Source of the DNA: Novosphingobium album (ex Hu et al. 2023)
GTDB taxonomy: Bacteria > Pseudomonadota > Alphaproteobacteria > Sphingomonadales > Sphingomonadaceae
DNA: 64,000 bases
Direction of reading: 5' to 3'
Assembly: GCF_022832385.1 (NCBI RefSeq)
Contig: NZ_JALHLE010000004.1
Coordinates: forward strand, 106,220 to 170,219
The position numbers were made by a program, and so were the translations under genes. Positions within the stretch are counted from its first letter, which is position 1, and every line of letters starts with the position of its first letter. A model generated the notes under the pieces. The model saw only the letters and a list, made by a program, of their open reading frames with translations, was not told the DNA's origin and did not search any database. Positions 33,645 through 42,154 of the stretch are shown here, piece after piece.

Positions 33645-34025
33645 ATGAGCCGCACCATGCAACTGAAGATCAAGATTCAGATCTATTGCGGGAACGAGAT
33701 CGCCATGGGTCCCGGCAAGGCGGACCTGCTGGACGCAATACGCGAACATGGTTCGATCTCCGCGGCCGGCCGCGCCATGGAAATGAGCTACCGTCGCGCC
33801 TGGCTGCTGGTCGATGCCATGAACCGGTGCTGGCAGGAGCCATTGGTGCATACCGCTCCGGGCCGCGCCGAAGGCAGTGGAGCGCGGCTTACTGCGATGG
33901 GGGAACGGGTGCTCGCGCACTATCGTGCCTTGCAGGCCACGCTGAGCAACGCGGCCGAAGGCAAGGACTGCGCCGTGCTTTCACAGTTGCTCCTCACCGA
34001 ACCGCGTGTGAGCCAGAAGGCCTGA
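33645..34025 (+). CDS. ModE-like winged-helix regulator without TOBE domains
   Basis: 126 residues forming the N-terminal winged helix-turn-helix of ModE: the recognition region is around GSISAAGRAMEMSYRRAW, with the wing GSGARLTAMGERVL. Full-length E. coli ModE has about 260 residues because of two C-terminal molybdate-binding (TOBE) modules, which are absent here. It should bind DNA upstream of modABC, 110 bases downstream on the same strand, where a ModE-like palindrome exists. How it would sense molybdate without the ligand domain is open. Start ATG 33645; an ATG at 33657 is an alternative. Confidence 0.85.
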   Translation: MSRTMQLKIKIQIYCGNEIAMGPGKADLLDAIREHGSISAAGRAMEMSYRRAWLLVDAMNRCWQEPLVHTAPGRAEGSGARLTAMGERVLAHYRALQATLSNAAEGKDCAVLSQLLLTEPRVSQKA

Positions 34026-34079
34026 GTTCCGGTTCTCCAGCCCCGCCAATGATCAAAGGCTGGGCTTTGGCGCTAGGCA

Positions 34080-34107
34080 ATCGCCGCATATCCATATACA
34101 TTAAGAT
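34080..34107 (+). promoter_or_regulatory. Candidate ModE operator upstream of modA
   Basis: Two 11-base half-sites, ATCGCCGCATA (34080-34090) and TACATTAAGAT (34097-34107), are separated by six bases and each agrees at about 8 of 11 positions with the remembered ModE consensus halves (ATCGnTATATA and TATATAACGAT). The site ends 27 bases before modA, in a position where binding would block transcription. Confidence 0.45.
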
Positions 34108-34134
34108 ACAGAACCTGCCCGGAGACGTTCTGCA

Positions 34135-34905
34135 ATGCGCAAGGCCCTTGCCCTTTTCGCAATTCTGACAGCCATGCTGGCGGCACACGGAGCCTTTGCC
34201 GCCCCCCGTGCCGAGCCGCCACTGGTACTGGCCGCGGCCAGCTTGCAGGAATCGTTGAACGCCGCCGCGGATGCCTGGAGTGCAAAAGGGCACCCGCGCC
34301 CGCGCATCTCCTTTGCGGGTTCCTCGGCGCTCGCCCGGCAGATCGAAGCAGGTGCACCTGCCGATATCTTCGTCTCTGCCGACGAGCCGTGGATGGACGA
34401 AGTCGCAGGCAAGAAGCTGCTGAAGCCGGGCACCCGTATATCGTTCCTGCGCAACACACTGGTGCTGATCGCCTCTCGCAGCAGCACCGTGAAACTGACG
34501 GTGCGCCCTAACATGCCGCTGGCTCAGGCGTTGGGATCAGGACGGCTGGCGGTTGCAAACCCGAATGGCGTACCGGCCGGTGTCTACGCGAAACAGGCGC
34601 TCACACGACTGGGCATCTGGAATTCCGTGCAAGGCAGGTTGGCCCCCGCGGAAAACGTGCGTGCGGCACTGGCGCTCGTGAGCCGCGGCGCCGCTCCGCT
34701 CGGGGTTGTATACGGCACCGATGCGCAAGCGGATCCGTCGGTTAAAGTTATCGGTGTGTTTCCCCAGACCAGCCATGACGAGATCAGCTATCCTGTCGCA
34801 CTGCTCGCTTCGTCGAAGAATCCGCAGGCCGACGGGTTTCGCCGCTTCCTGATTTCCAGCGAGGGCAAAGCCGTATTTCGCCGCTTTGGCTTTGGCACCA
34901 AATAG
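34135..34905 (+). CDS. modA: Molybdate ABC transporter substrate-binding protein
   Basis: A 256-residue periplasmic molybdate-binding protein. Signal peptide about 1-22 (cleavage near AFA-AP). The oxyanion-binding serines are in LAAASLQESL and FAGSSALARQIE, and the GAPADIFVSADEPWMD block is characteristic. It delivers molybdate (or tungstate) to ModB. It is preceded by a candidate ModE site and GGAG, and followed three bases later by modB. Confidence 0.93.
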   Translation: MRKALALFAILTAMLAAHGAFAAPRAEPPLVLAAASLQESLNAAADAWSAKGHPRPRISFAGSSALARQIEAGAPADIFVSADEPWMDEVAGKKLLKPGTRISFLRNTLVLIASRSSTVKLTVRPNMPLAQALGSGRLAVANPNGVPAGVYAKQALTRLGIWNSVQGRLAPAENVRAALALVSRGAAPLGVVYGTDAQADPSVKVIGVFPQTSHDEISYPVALLASSKNPQADGFRRFLISSEGKAVFRRFGFGTK

Positions 34906-34908
34906 GCC

Positions 34909-35616
34909 ATGGCGGTGGAGGGACTTTCTCCGGAGGAATGGGAAGTCCTGCTTCTCTCCCTCAAGGTCAGCAGCGTAGCGATCGCGGCGATCATGCCGGT
35001 CGCCTTCGCGCTGGCATGGATTCTGGCGCGCTGGCGGTTTCCCGGCAAGGTCCTGCTCGACGCGGTGGTACACCTGCCGCTCGTGTTGCCCCCGGTCGTG
35101 ACAGGCTGGCTGCTGCTGCTGACGTTCGGCACCAATGCCCCCGTCGGCCGCTTTCTGTCTGAAACCGTCGGCCTCACCTTCCTGTTCCGCTGGACCGGCG
35201 CGGCGCTGGCTGCGGCGGTGATGGCGCTGCCGCTCATGGTGCGCGCCATGCGGCTTTCGCTGGAAACGGTCGACCGGCGGCTGGAAAATGCGGCACGCAC
35301 GCTCGGCGCGGGGCCCTGGCGTACGTTCTTCTCCGTCACCTTGCCACTCGCCACACCGGGGATCATGGCGGGGCTGGTTCTGGGCCTCGCCCGCTCGACA
35401 GGGGAATTCGGCGCCACGATCACCTTCGCCTCGAACATTCCCGGCGAAACCCAAACACTGCCGCTGGCAATCTACAGTGCACTGCAGCTTCCCGGATCAG
35501 AATGGCAGGTGGCCCGCCTGGCGGGGCTGTCTGTCCTCCTTTCCGTCAGCGCTCTGGCGCTGTCCGAATGGCTCTCGCGCCGGAATGGACAGGGGAAGGA
35601 CCGTCATGTCCTTTGA
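34909..35616 (+). CDS. modB: Molybdate ABC transporter permease
   Basis: A 235-residue inner-membrane permease with about five or six helices. The cytoplasmic EAA-type loop that docks to the ATPase is at NAARTLGAGPWRTFFSVTLP, and the GEFGATITFASNIPGETQT stretch is typical of ModB. It starts three bases after modA and its end overlaps modC by 11 bases, showing one operon. Confidence 0.93.
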   Translation: MAVEGLSPEEWEVLLLSLKVSSVAIAAIMPVAFALAWILARWRFPGKVLLDAVVHLPLVLPPVVTGWLLLLTFGTNAPVGRFLSETVGLTFLFRWTGAALAAAVMALPLMVRAMRLSLETVDRRLENAARTLGAGPWRTFFSVTLPLATPGIMAGLVLGLARSTGEFGATITFASNIPGETQTLPLAIYSALQLPGSEWQVARLAGLSVLLSVSALALSEWLSRRNGQGKDRHVL

Positions 35617-36247
35617 CGTCGCCATGACGCTGCAACGCGGCAGCCTGCGCATGCACTACGAATTCACGGCCGGGCCAGGCCTTACTGCACTTTTCGGCCC
35701 TTCCGGCGCAGGCAAGACCAGCCTTCTGGACGCCGTTGCCGGACTGGTGCGCCCTGTGGAGGGGCACATCGCCGTCGCCGGCGCCACATTGTTCGACCGC
35801 GCCCGCAAGATAGATCTCAAACCGGAAAAGCGCCGGTGCGGCTATGTGTTTCAGGATCATCGTTTGTTCCCGCACCGGTCTGTCCGCCGCAATTTACTCT
35901 ATGGCTGGCGGCTGGTTCGCCCGGAGGAGCGCTGGCTTTCCATAGACATCACGCTTGACCTGCTTGGGATCAGACATCTGCTCGACCGCATGCCTGCAAC
36001 TCTATCAGGCGGCGAGGCCCAGCGCGTCGCCATCGGCCGCGCACTGCTTTCGGCCCCGCGCTTTCTCCTGATGGACGAGCCGCTGGCTTCTGTGGATGCC
36101 AGTCGCCGTGAGGAAATCCTGAGCCTGATCGAGCGCATTCGCGACGAGCTGAAGTTGCCGATCCTTTATGTCAGTCACGATCGCGGTGAAGTGGAACGCC
36201 TGGCCCAACAGATTGTCCCCATCGAACCGGCCAGCGCGACAGCCTGA
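35606..36247 (+). CDS. modC: Molybdate ABC transporter ATP-binding protein, short form
   Basis: A 213-residue ABC ATPase. Walker A GPSGAGKTS, Q-loop VFQDHRLFPH, signature LSGGEAQRVAIGRALL, Walker B FLLMDEPLASVD and switch histidine in YVSHD are all present. E. coli ModC is about 350 residues because of a C-terminal TOBE regulatory domain; that domain is missing here, with the gene ending cleanly in a stop and no frameshift remnant behind it. The ATG at 35606 follows AGGGGAAGGA and overlaps modB. The transporter therefore probably lacks molybdate trans-inhibition through ModC. Confidence 0.9.
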   Translation: MSFDVAMTLQRGSLRMHYEFTAGPGLTALFGPSGAGKTSLLDAVAGLVRPVEGHIAVAGATLFDRARKIDLKPEKRRCGYVFQDHRLFPHRSVRRNLLYGWRLVRPEERWLSIDITLDLLGIRHLLDRMPATLSGGEAQRVAIGRALLSAPRFLLMDEPLASVDASRREEILSLIERIRDELKLPILYVSHDRGEVERLAQQIVPIEPASATA

Positions 36248-36254
36248 AAAACAC

Positions 36255-36575
36255 CTATTCCTGGGACTCAGGGGTACGGACGACCAGTCCTTCCAGAGCA
36301 GGAGACACTTCGATCTGGCATGACAGGCGCACGCCCGGATGCGTGTCGCCACTCGCTTCGATCATCGGCTCCTCCATTTCGGTAACGAGGCCAGTAACAG
36401 CCCGCCAGTCCGGTTCGACATGGACTCTGCAGGTTCCGCAATAGGCATTGCCCCCGCAAAGGGCCACGATCCCCTCGATCCCGTTGGCAATCGCATTCTC
36501 CATCAAGGAAATGCCGCAGGTAGCGTCGATTGTCTGTTCGCTGCCGTCAGCAGCAATGAAACGGATAGCGACCAT
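36255..36575 (-). CDS. [2Fe-2S] ferredoxin (adrenodoxin/putidaredoxin type)
   Basis: A 106-residue ferredoxin. Cluster ligands Cys40, 46, 49 and 86 follow the C-x5-C-x2-C-x36-C spacing of P450-linked ferredoxins, with the core CGGNAYCGTC. It is five bases downstream of the cytochrome P450 on the same strand and should be its direct electron donor. The ATG at 36575 is preferred; a GTG seven codons earlier would overlap the P450 gene. No ferredoxin reductase is nearby. Confidence 0.93.
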   Translation of the reverse strand: MVAIRFIAADGSEQTIDATCGISLMENAIANGIEGIVALCGGNAYCGTCRVHVEPDWRAVTGLVTEMEEPMIEASGDTHPGVRLSCQIEVSPALEGLVVRTPESQE

Positions 36576-36580
36576 CGGGT

Positions 36581-37783
36581 TCAGCCCTGATCGCACGCAA
36601 CGACGGCACCCCGGAGCTCGTAACCCTGTATCTGCGGATTCCAGAGGATGTCCGGCTCTGCCTCAAGACGGATGCCTGGCAGGCGCAGGAGCCGATCGAG
36701 GAATACACGGGTTTCATGCAGGGCAACTTGCGCACCGGGACAGCGGTGCGGACCGTCGCCGAAGCTCATGTAGGGGCCCACCACCTTCATCCGCTTTGCC
36801 CGGTCGGGATCAAGTTCGAACGGACAGGGCCCGGTGATCGCCTCATCGACATTGGCGTCGCGGATCGAGATGCAGACGGTCTCGTCCTCTGCCATCGCGC
36901 CGCCCCGCGTAGTGCTATCGGTCTTCTCCACCGCGCGGCGGTGAAGCAGCGAAGCCACCGGTTCCAGCCGCAGAATCTCTTCGAGAATGGCGAACTGGTC
37001 CTCCTCGTCCCCGCTCAGGAAGCGTTCGCGCAGGGCCGGTTTCTCGAACAGGTGCCAGGCGGCCATGACGATGAACTCGCGCGTGGTCATCATCCCGGCC
37101 CCGCCGTAGCTCAGGGCTTCCATGATCATGCCCTTCCTCGAATAGTTCTCCTTCACCATGTAGGAAATCACATCGTCCTTCGGTTCCTTGCGCCGTGCCT
37201 CGATCACAGGAAGCAGATCATGCTTCCAGAAGCGGCCGACCCGGATCATCATCAGCGCCCTGAACAGCAGTTTCTTGAGCATGCTCGGATTATGCGAAAC
37301 CGAGGAATCAAGCACCGCCCTCACCCGCTTGGCCAGGTTTACGTTGCTGTCGCTCTCGGTCAGCCCGATAATCTCCGCCGCTACATCCACCGCCATCTGC
37401 CAGCTCAGTTCATCGAGTGGCGCTGCACCGCGCTCCTGCAGGCTGGCAATGATCGAATCCATCGTCCGGTCCATCACCGCGCGGTGGCGGGTGACGATCG
37501 TCTTGGGCGCGAACAGCCCGGCCACTGCAGCGCGGCGCTTGCGGTGCTGATCGCCGTCGAGAAAGAAGAACGAGATCTCATCGGGCCGGCTGAGGTCCAC
37601 CATTTCCGCACCGGCCCCCGCCTGTCGGACCTTGGACGAACGCAAGATCTCGCGCCCGGCGGCGAACGAACCGACCACCCGAGCGTTCTCCGCCGGGGCC
37701 AGATTGGCATCTGCCAGGCGCGCACTCTTCCGGTCATCCCGTCCCTGATGAACAGGGCAGCCCCGAGCCTGTACAGTAGACAT
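36581..37783 (-). CDS. Cytochrome P450
   Basis: A 400-residue soluble bacterial P450. Heme-binding loop FGDGPHRCPGAQ with thiolate Cys348, ExxR at 269-272 (EILR), and C-helix region DGDQHRKRRAAVAGLF. In the I-helix, the oxygen-activating motif reads AGMMTT (229-234): the threonine is kept, but the acidic residue before it found in most P450s is Met. The ATG at 37783 has GGGAGAAA upstream. It forms a two-gene unit with the ferredoxin. The substrate is unknown; a hydrophobic compound such as a terpenoid or steroid is only a guess. Confidence 0.92.
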   Translation of the reverse strand: MSTVQARGCPVHQGRDDRKSARLADANLAPAENARVVGSFAAGREILRSSKVRQAGAGAEMVDLSRPDEISFFFLDGDQHRKRRAAVAGLFAPKTIVTRHRAVMDRTMDSIIASLQERGAAPLDELSWQMAVDVAAEIIGLTESDSNVNLAKRVRAVLDSSVSHNPSMLKKLLFRALMMIRVGRFWKHDLLPVIEARRKEPKDDVISYMVKENYSRKGMIMEALSYGGAGMMTTREFIVMAAWHLFEKPALRERFLSGDEEDQFAILEEILRLEPVASLLHRRAVEKTDSTTRGGAMAEDETVCISIRDANVDEAITGPCPFELDPDRAKRMKVVGPYMSFGDGPHRCPGAQVALHETRVFLDRLLRLPGIRLEAEPDILWNPQIQGYELRGAVVACDQG

Positions 37784-37953
37784 CACGCTTTCTCCCGATC
37801 CCAACCGCCTCGGAGCCAAGTCCGACTTATGATCTAATGTGTATCACTTGTTTAGGTCGGTTAAAGGGATTTATCCAGTCCGATGTCCTCAATCGGAAAT
37901 CAGCCTTGCGCCTTTCGGAATTGCGGAGACGCGCCGCACGAACCGATCCGGCG

Positions 37954-39111
37954 TTAGCCAGCCCCGATCAGTTCCCGCCCGATCAGCATGCGGCGAACCT
38001 CGTTGGTACCCGCGCCGATGTCCAGCAACTTGGCATCGCGCAAGTAACGCTCGACCGGCCAATCCTTGGTGTAGCCGGCTCCACCCAGCGCCTGCACCGC
38101 CTCGCCCGAAACACGAAAGGCGTTCTCGCTCGCCAGCAGGATCGCGCCTGCCGCATCGAAGCGCGTCGTCTGCCCGGCATCGCAGGCCCTGGCCACCGCA
38201 TAGACATAGGCTCGTGCCGACTGCAGCGCGACGTACATGTCCGCCACCTTCGCCTGCATAAGTTGAAAGGCGCCGATCGGTTTGCCGAACTGCTTCCTCT
38301 CACGGACATAGGGGATAACAGTATCGAGGCAGGCCTGCATGATCCCGAGTTGCAGTCCGGCCAGCACCACGCGTTCGTAATCGAGCCCGCTCATCAGCAC
38401 GCCGACACCGCCGTGCAGCGGGCCCATTACGTTGCCTTCGGGCACGAAGCAGTCCTCGAATACCAGTTCGCACGTGGGTGAGCCGCGCATCCCCATCTTG
38501 TCGATTTTCTGGCCGATGGAAAAACCAGGCATGTCCTTCTCGATCAGGAACGCGGTGATGCCCTTCGAGCCCTCGCCCGTCTTGGCATAGACAACCAGCG
38601 TATCAGCACAGGTTCCATTGGTGATCCAGAACTTGGTGCCGTTGAGCCGGAAGCCGCCCGCCACCGTATCCGCCCTGAGCTTCATGCCCACGACGTCCGA
38701 TCCCGCGCCCGTCTCCGACATGGCGAGGCTGCCGACATGCTCGCCGGAGATCAGCTTCGGCAGATACTTCGCCTTCTGCTCCTCGCTTCCCCAGCGGCGG
38801 ATCTGATTGACGCACAAGTTCGAGTGCGCGCCGTAGGAGAGCCCCACCGAAGCCGAAGCGCGACTGACTTCCTCGACCGCGATCACATGTTCGAGATAGC
38901 CGAGGCCGATCCCGCCCCAGTCTTCCTCGACGGTGATCCCGTGCAGGCCAAGATCCCCCATCGCGGGCCACAACTGGCGCGGGAACCAGTCCTCCGCGTC
39001 CACTTTCGCCGCCAGCGGCGCGATCTGCTCGTCGGCAAAGCGCGAAACGCTCTCGCGGATCATCTGCGCGCTTTCGCCCAGCGCAAAATCGAAATCGGGG
39101 GTGGCGCGCAT
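37954..39111 (-). CDS. ivd: Isovaleryl-CoA dehydrogenase
   Basis: A 385-residue FAD-dependent acyl-CoA dehydrogenase converting isovaleryl-CoA to 3-methylcrotonyl-CoA in leucine breakdown. The catalytic glutamate in the isovaleryl-specific position is Glu246 (SGLDYERVVLAG), unlike straight-chain enzymes where it lies near residue 370. Other signatures: GLSYGAHSNLCVNQI, the AGSD loop and the terminal IGAGTNEVRRMLIGREL. The ATG at 39111 follows AAGGA at about 11 bases. The other leucine-pathway genes (carboxylase, hydratase, lyase) are not in the window. The 170 bases between it and the P450 hold no gene. Confidence 0.92.
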   Translation of the reverse strand: MRATPDFDFALGESAQMIRESVSRFADEQIAPLAAKVDAEDWFPRQLWPAMGDLGLHGITVEEDWGGIGLGYLEHVIAVEEVSRASASVGLSYGAHSNLCVNQIRRWGSEEQKAKYLPKLISGEHVGSLAMSETGAGSDVVGMKLRADTVAGGFRLNGTKFWITNGTCADTLVVYAKTGEGSKGITAFLIEKDMPGFSIGQKIDKMGMRGSPTCELVFEDCFVPEGNVMGPLHGGVGVLMSGLDYERVVLAGLQLGIMQACLDTVIPYVRERKQFGKPIGAFQLMQAKVADMYVALQSARAYVYAVARACDAGQTTRFDAAGAILLASENAFRVSGEAVQALGGAGYTKDWPVERYLRDAKLLDIGAGTNEVRRMLIGRELIGAG

Positions 39112-39221
39112 GTGTGAAGATCCTTTCCCGGGGAGCCTGTCGATTAATCAAGCAATAACGATACGGAGAAAAGACGCAATATTTCACACCGTGCATCTAT
39201 CGTTACTCAGGCAGGATCTTC

Positions 39222-40733
39222 CTACCGGACCTCACCGCCCATCCGAAGCGATGCACCTGCGGCCACCAGCAATGTGACGGAAGCAAAGGCCATCGTCCAG
39301 ACCGGCTCATGCGGGAAGAACGCCTTCATGATCGAACCCATCACCGTGGCCACCAGCAATTGCGGCAGGACCACGAAGACATTGAACAGCCCCATGTAGA
39401 TGCCGAGCTTGCCTTGCGGCAGGCTGCTCGCCAGGATGGCATAGGGCATGGCGAGGATCGAGGCCCAGGCAATGCCGATACCGACCTCGCAGATCACCAG
39501 CGCTTCCGGATCACGCAAGACGAGGAAACCGGCGAAACCCGCAGCCCCGGCGATGAGGCAGATCGCATGCGCGCGCGCCTTGCCCAGCCGCGAGGACAGC
39601 AAGGGCAGCAAAGCCAGCGCCGCAATGGCCGCCACGCCGTTATAGATTGAAAACAGCACCCCCACCCAGTTCCCCGCTTCCTGATAGGCCGCACTGGCAG
39701 GATCCGCAGATCCGAAAAAGTTCTGGGCCACCACCGGCGTCGTGTTGATCCACATGATGAACAGCGCCGACCAGCTGAAGAACTGGACGAAAGCCAACCG
39801 CTTCATCAGTGGCGGCATTCCCGAGAAATCGCCGACGATCCCCGCCAGCATCGAAGCGCTGCGCCCGCTGCGGGCAAGACGGATCGCCACCATTGTCGCC
39901 ACCCCGTAGGCCGCGAGGAGCCCGGCTAGCAGATAGACTTCCTTTTCAAGCGCCCATGCCCGCACTGCCAAGGCAACGACCGCGCCTGCCGCAATCCATG
40001 CCAGACCGTCCGCCATACCGCGTTCGGCCAGCGCCACCGCCGCAGGTGCACCCTCGCCTGCCTCGGGCTCGGCCCTGGCGAACGCGGCCTGTTCCTCCGG
40101 CGCATACTCGCGCGTCGTCAGCACCGTCCACATAACTGCCGCGAACAGCGCCAAACCGCCGGCCCAGAAGCTGTAGCGTACGGTATCGGGAATGCCGCCT
40201 GCCGGTGCCGTGTTGGATACTCCCAGATGGTCGAGCAGATAAGGAAACAGCGAGCCGACAACCGCACCGGTGCCGATGAACGCCGTCTGCACGGCGTAGC
40301 CCGCAGTGTGCTGGTCTCGCCGCAGCATGTCGCCCACGAACGCCCGGAACGGTTCCATCGAAATATTGAGGCTCGCGTCAAGCATCCACAGCAGCATGGC
40401 CGCCATCAGCAGCCCGCCGCTTTCGGGCATCAGGAGCAGCGCGATCGCCGCCAGCACCGCCCCCGACAGGAAATAGGGCCGCCTCCGCCCCAACCGTCCC
40501 AGCCAGGTCCGGTCGGACATGTGGCCGACAATGGGCTGGACCAGCAGGCCGGTCAGCGGCGCCGCCACCCACAGCGCAGGCAGATCATCGATGCTGGACC
40601 CAAGCGACTGGAAGACCCGGCTCATGTTCGCGTTCTGCAGTGCGAACCCGATCTGGATACCGAAAAAGCCGAAACTGATATTCCACAGCCCCGCCCAACC
40701 CTGCCGGGGCTTTTCCCCGTGCGGTCCGTTCAT
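39222..40733 (-). CDS. MFS sugar transporter, SLC45/GPH-like (probable maltose/maltodextrin importer)
   Basis: A 503-residue 12-helix proton symporter. The motif RTWLGRLGRRRPYF in loop 2-3 carries the RxGRRRP signature of sucrose/maltose carriers, and FGFFGIQIGFALQNANMSR in helix 1 is typical of the proteobacterial members. It should import maltose or short maltodextrins from the periplasm. The ATG at 40733 follows GAGAGGGA; the longer open frame (33 codons) is not supported. It lies 106 bases downstream of the LacI gene on the same strand, close enough for one transcript. Confidence 0.88.
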   Translation of the reverse strand: MNGPHGEKPRQGWAGLWNISFGFFGIQIGFALQNANMSRVFQSLGSSIDDLPALWVAAPLTGLLVQPIVGHMSDRTWLGRLGRRRPYFLSGAVLAAIALLLMPESGGLLMAAMLLWMLDASLNISMEPFRAFVGDMLRRDQHTAGYAVQTAFIGTGAVVGSLFPYLLDHLGVSNTAPAGGIPDTVRYSFWAGGLALFAAVMWTVLTTREYAPEEQAAFARAEPEAGEGAPAAVALAERGMADGLAWIAAGAVVALAVRAWALEKEVYLLAGLLAAYGVATMVAIRLARSGRSASMLAGIVGDFSGMPPLMKRLAFVQFFSWSALFIMWINTTPVVAQNFFGSADPASAAYQEAGNWVGVLFSIYNGVAAIAALALLPLLSSRLGKARAHAICLIAGAAGFAGFLVLRDPEALVICEVGIGIAWASILAMPYAILASSLPQGKLGIYMGLFNVFVVLPQLLVATVMGSIMKAFFPHEPVWTMAFASVTLLVAAGASLRMGGEVR

Positions 40734-40839
40734 CGCGTCCCTCTCCATTTCCGGCGAACTGGTGCCGCCTCCGGTGGAATTCCCGGCCTTGCACGGCCCG
40801 CCTGCCCCGGCAAGATGCATACGAATGCTCAAGCAGGCT

Positions 40840-41874
40840 TTAGCCGGCCGTGCTCCTGCGGATCACCAGACGCGCGGGAAGCGTCGGGACAGGAATTTCC
40901 TGATCCTCGATCTGCGCAATCAGCGTATCGACGAGGCACTCGCCCGCGCCTCTGAGATCCTGCATTACCGTGGTCAGCGGCGGATTGGTCATACTGGCGG
41001 CGGGGATGTCGTCAAAGCCCATGACCGCGACGTCACCCGGTATTGACAGGCCCGCTTCCGAGAGGGCGCGCATGGCGCCGATCGCGATCAGGTCGCTGGC
41101 TGCAAATACCGCATCAAACTTCACGCCAGCGGCGAGCAGGCTGCGAACCGCATCGCACCCTTCGTCTTCCAGATTGATGGCGTTGCACAGCAAGGAAGGA
41201 TCCGGCGCAATCCCGGCCGCCTCCAGTGCCGAGCGCAGCCCACGATAGCGATCGGCAAATTCCGGGTAGTGCTCATCAGCCTGCCCCAGAAATGCGATGC
41301 GCCGCCGCCCGAGCCCGAGCAGATGTTCGCCCGCCATCCGCCCGGCCCCGGCATTGTCCGAACCGACCGTCGCACCAAGGCTTTCTCCGCCCACCGATCC
41401 CCAGCGCACGAAGTGCGTACCCTGCCCCACCAATTGCTCCAGCCGACTGCGGTAAAGCGTGTAATCGCCATAACCGAGCAGGATCAGGCCATCGGCACGA
41501 TGGCTATCCTGATACCGCACGTGCCAGTCGTCCTCGAGCTTCTGGAACGAGATCAGCAGATCGAGCCCCCGGTTCGCACATTGCCGCGTGATCGCGCCCA
41601 GCATCGCGAGGAAGAACGGGTTGATCTTGGAATCGTCCGGCGTTTCTTCCTCGAAAAACAGCAGTGCAATCGTGTTGGAACGCTGCGAGCGAAGCGACGA
41701 GGCGTTCTTGTCGACCGAGTAGTTCAACTCGCGCGCGATCGCTTCGATCCGGGCACGCGTCGCCGCGCTGACCGAGCGGCTGCCACGCAGCGCCCGGCTG
41801 ACCGTTGGCTGCGAGACACCTGCGCGGTATGCGATGTCGAAACTGGTGGGCCGGTTGCTCGGCTTGCGTCCCAT
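40840..41874 (-). CDS. LacI-family transcriptional regulator of the maltodextrin locus
   Basis: A 344-residue repressor. The helix-turn-helix and hinge helix are in the first 60 residues (SFDIAYRAGVSQPTVSRALRG, then VSAATRARIEAIARELNY), followed by a periplasmic-binding-protein-like effector domain ending in GFDDIPAASMTNPPLTTV. It likely represses the divergent TonB-receptor/glycosidase operon and perhaps the transporter, with a maltooligosaccharide as inducer; this is inference. The ATG at 41874 has GGAAGGGG upstream; an open frame ten codons earlier is possible. Confidence 0.92.
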   Translation of the reverse strand: MGRKPSNRPTSFDIAYRAGVSQPTVSRALRGSRSVSAATRARIEAIARELNYSVDKNASSLRSQRSNTIALLFFEEETPDDSKINPFFLAMLGAITRQCANRGLDLLISFQKLEDDWHVRYQDSHRADGLILLGYGDYTLYRSRLEQLVGQGTHFVRWGSVGGESLGATVGSDNAGAGRMAGEHLLGLGRRRIAFLGQADEHYPEFADRYRGLRSALEAAGIAPDPSLLCNAINLEDEGCDAVRSLLAAGVKFDAVFAASDLIAIGAMRALSEAGLSIPGDVAVMGFDDIPAASMTNPPLTTVMQDLRGAGECLVDTLIAQIEDQEIPVPTLPARLVIRRSTAG

Positions 41875-41895
41875 CACCCCTTCCCGTCTTTTTGT

Positions 41896-41905
41896 TTTGC
41901 GCAAA
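41896..41905. promoter_or_regulatory. Candidate LacI-type operator 1
   Basis: TTTGCGCAAA, a perfect 10-bp palindrome with central CG, 21 bases before the LacI gene start in the shared divergent region. LacI-family operators have this form. The assignment to this regulator is inference. Confidence 0.3.
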
Positions 41906-42006
41906 CGTATTGTGATTACAGGCGATTAGCCAGGATACAATCGAATGCAAACGCGCCATACAAAACCGTTGCACCTTCGCAACGCTCCGTGGCCTCTCAG
42001 TACCTG

Positions 42007-42014
42007 CGTATACG
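42007..42014. promoter_or_regulatory. Candidate LacI-type operator 2
   Basis: CGTATACG within TGCGTATACGTATG, about 140 bases before the TonB-receptor start, followed by a TATTAT that could be a -10. Only the 8-bp core is perfectly palindromic. Confidence 0.22.
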
Positions 42015-42154
42015 TATGCCATATTATGCGTAGCGCTGTCGCGGCCTAATCGGGGGGCATCGACGGAGTCGCGGCAGTAATCGCCGGACCCGCCGAATGG
42101 ACAATGCCAGCCATCAGACTGTCCGGGTCTGGCTGGTGCAGGAGAGGACAAGAG

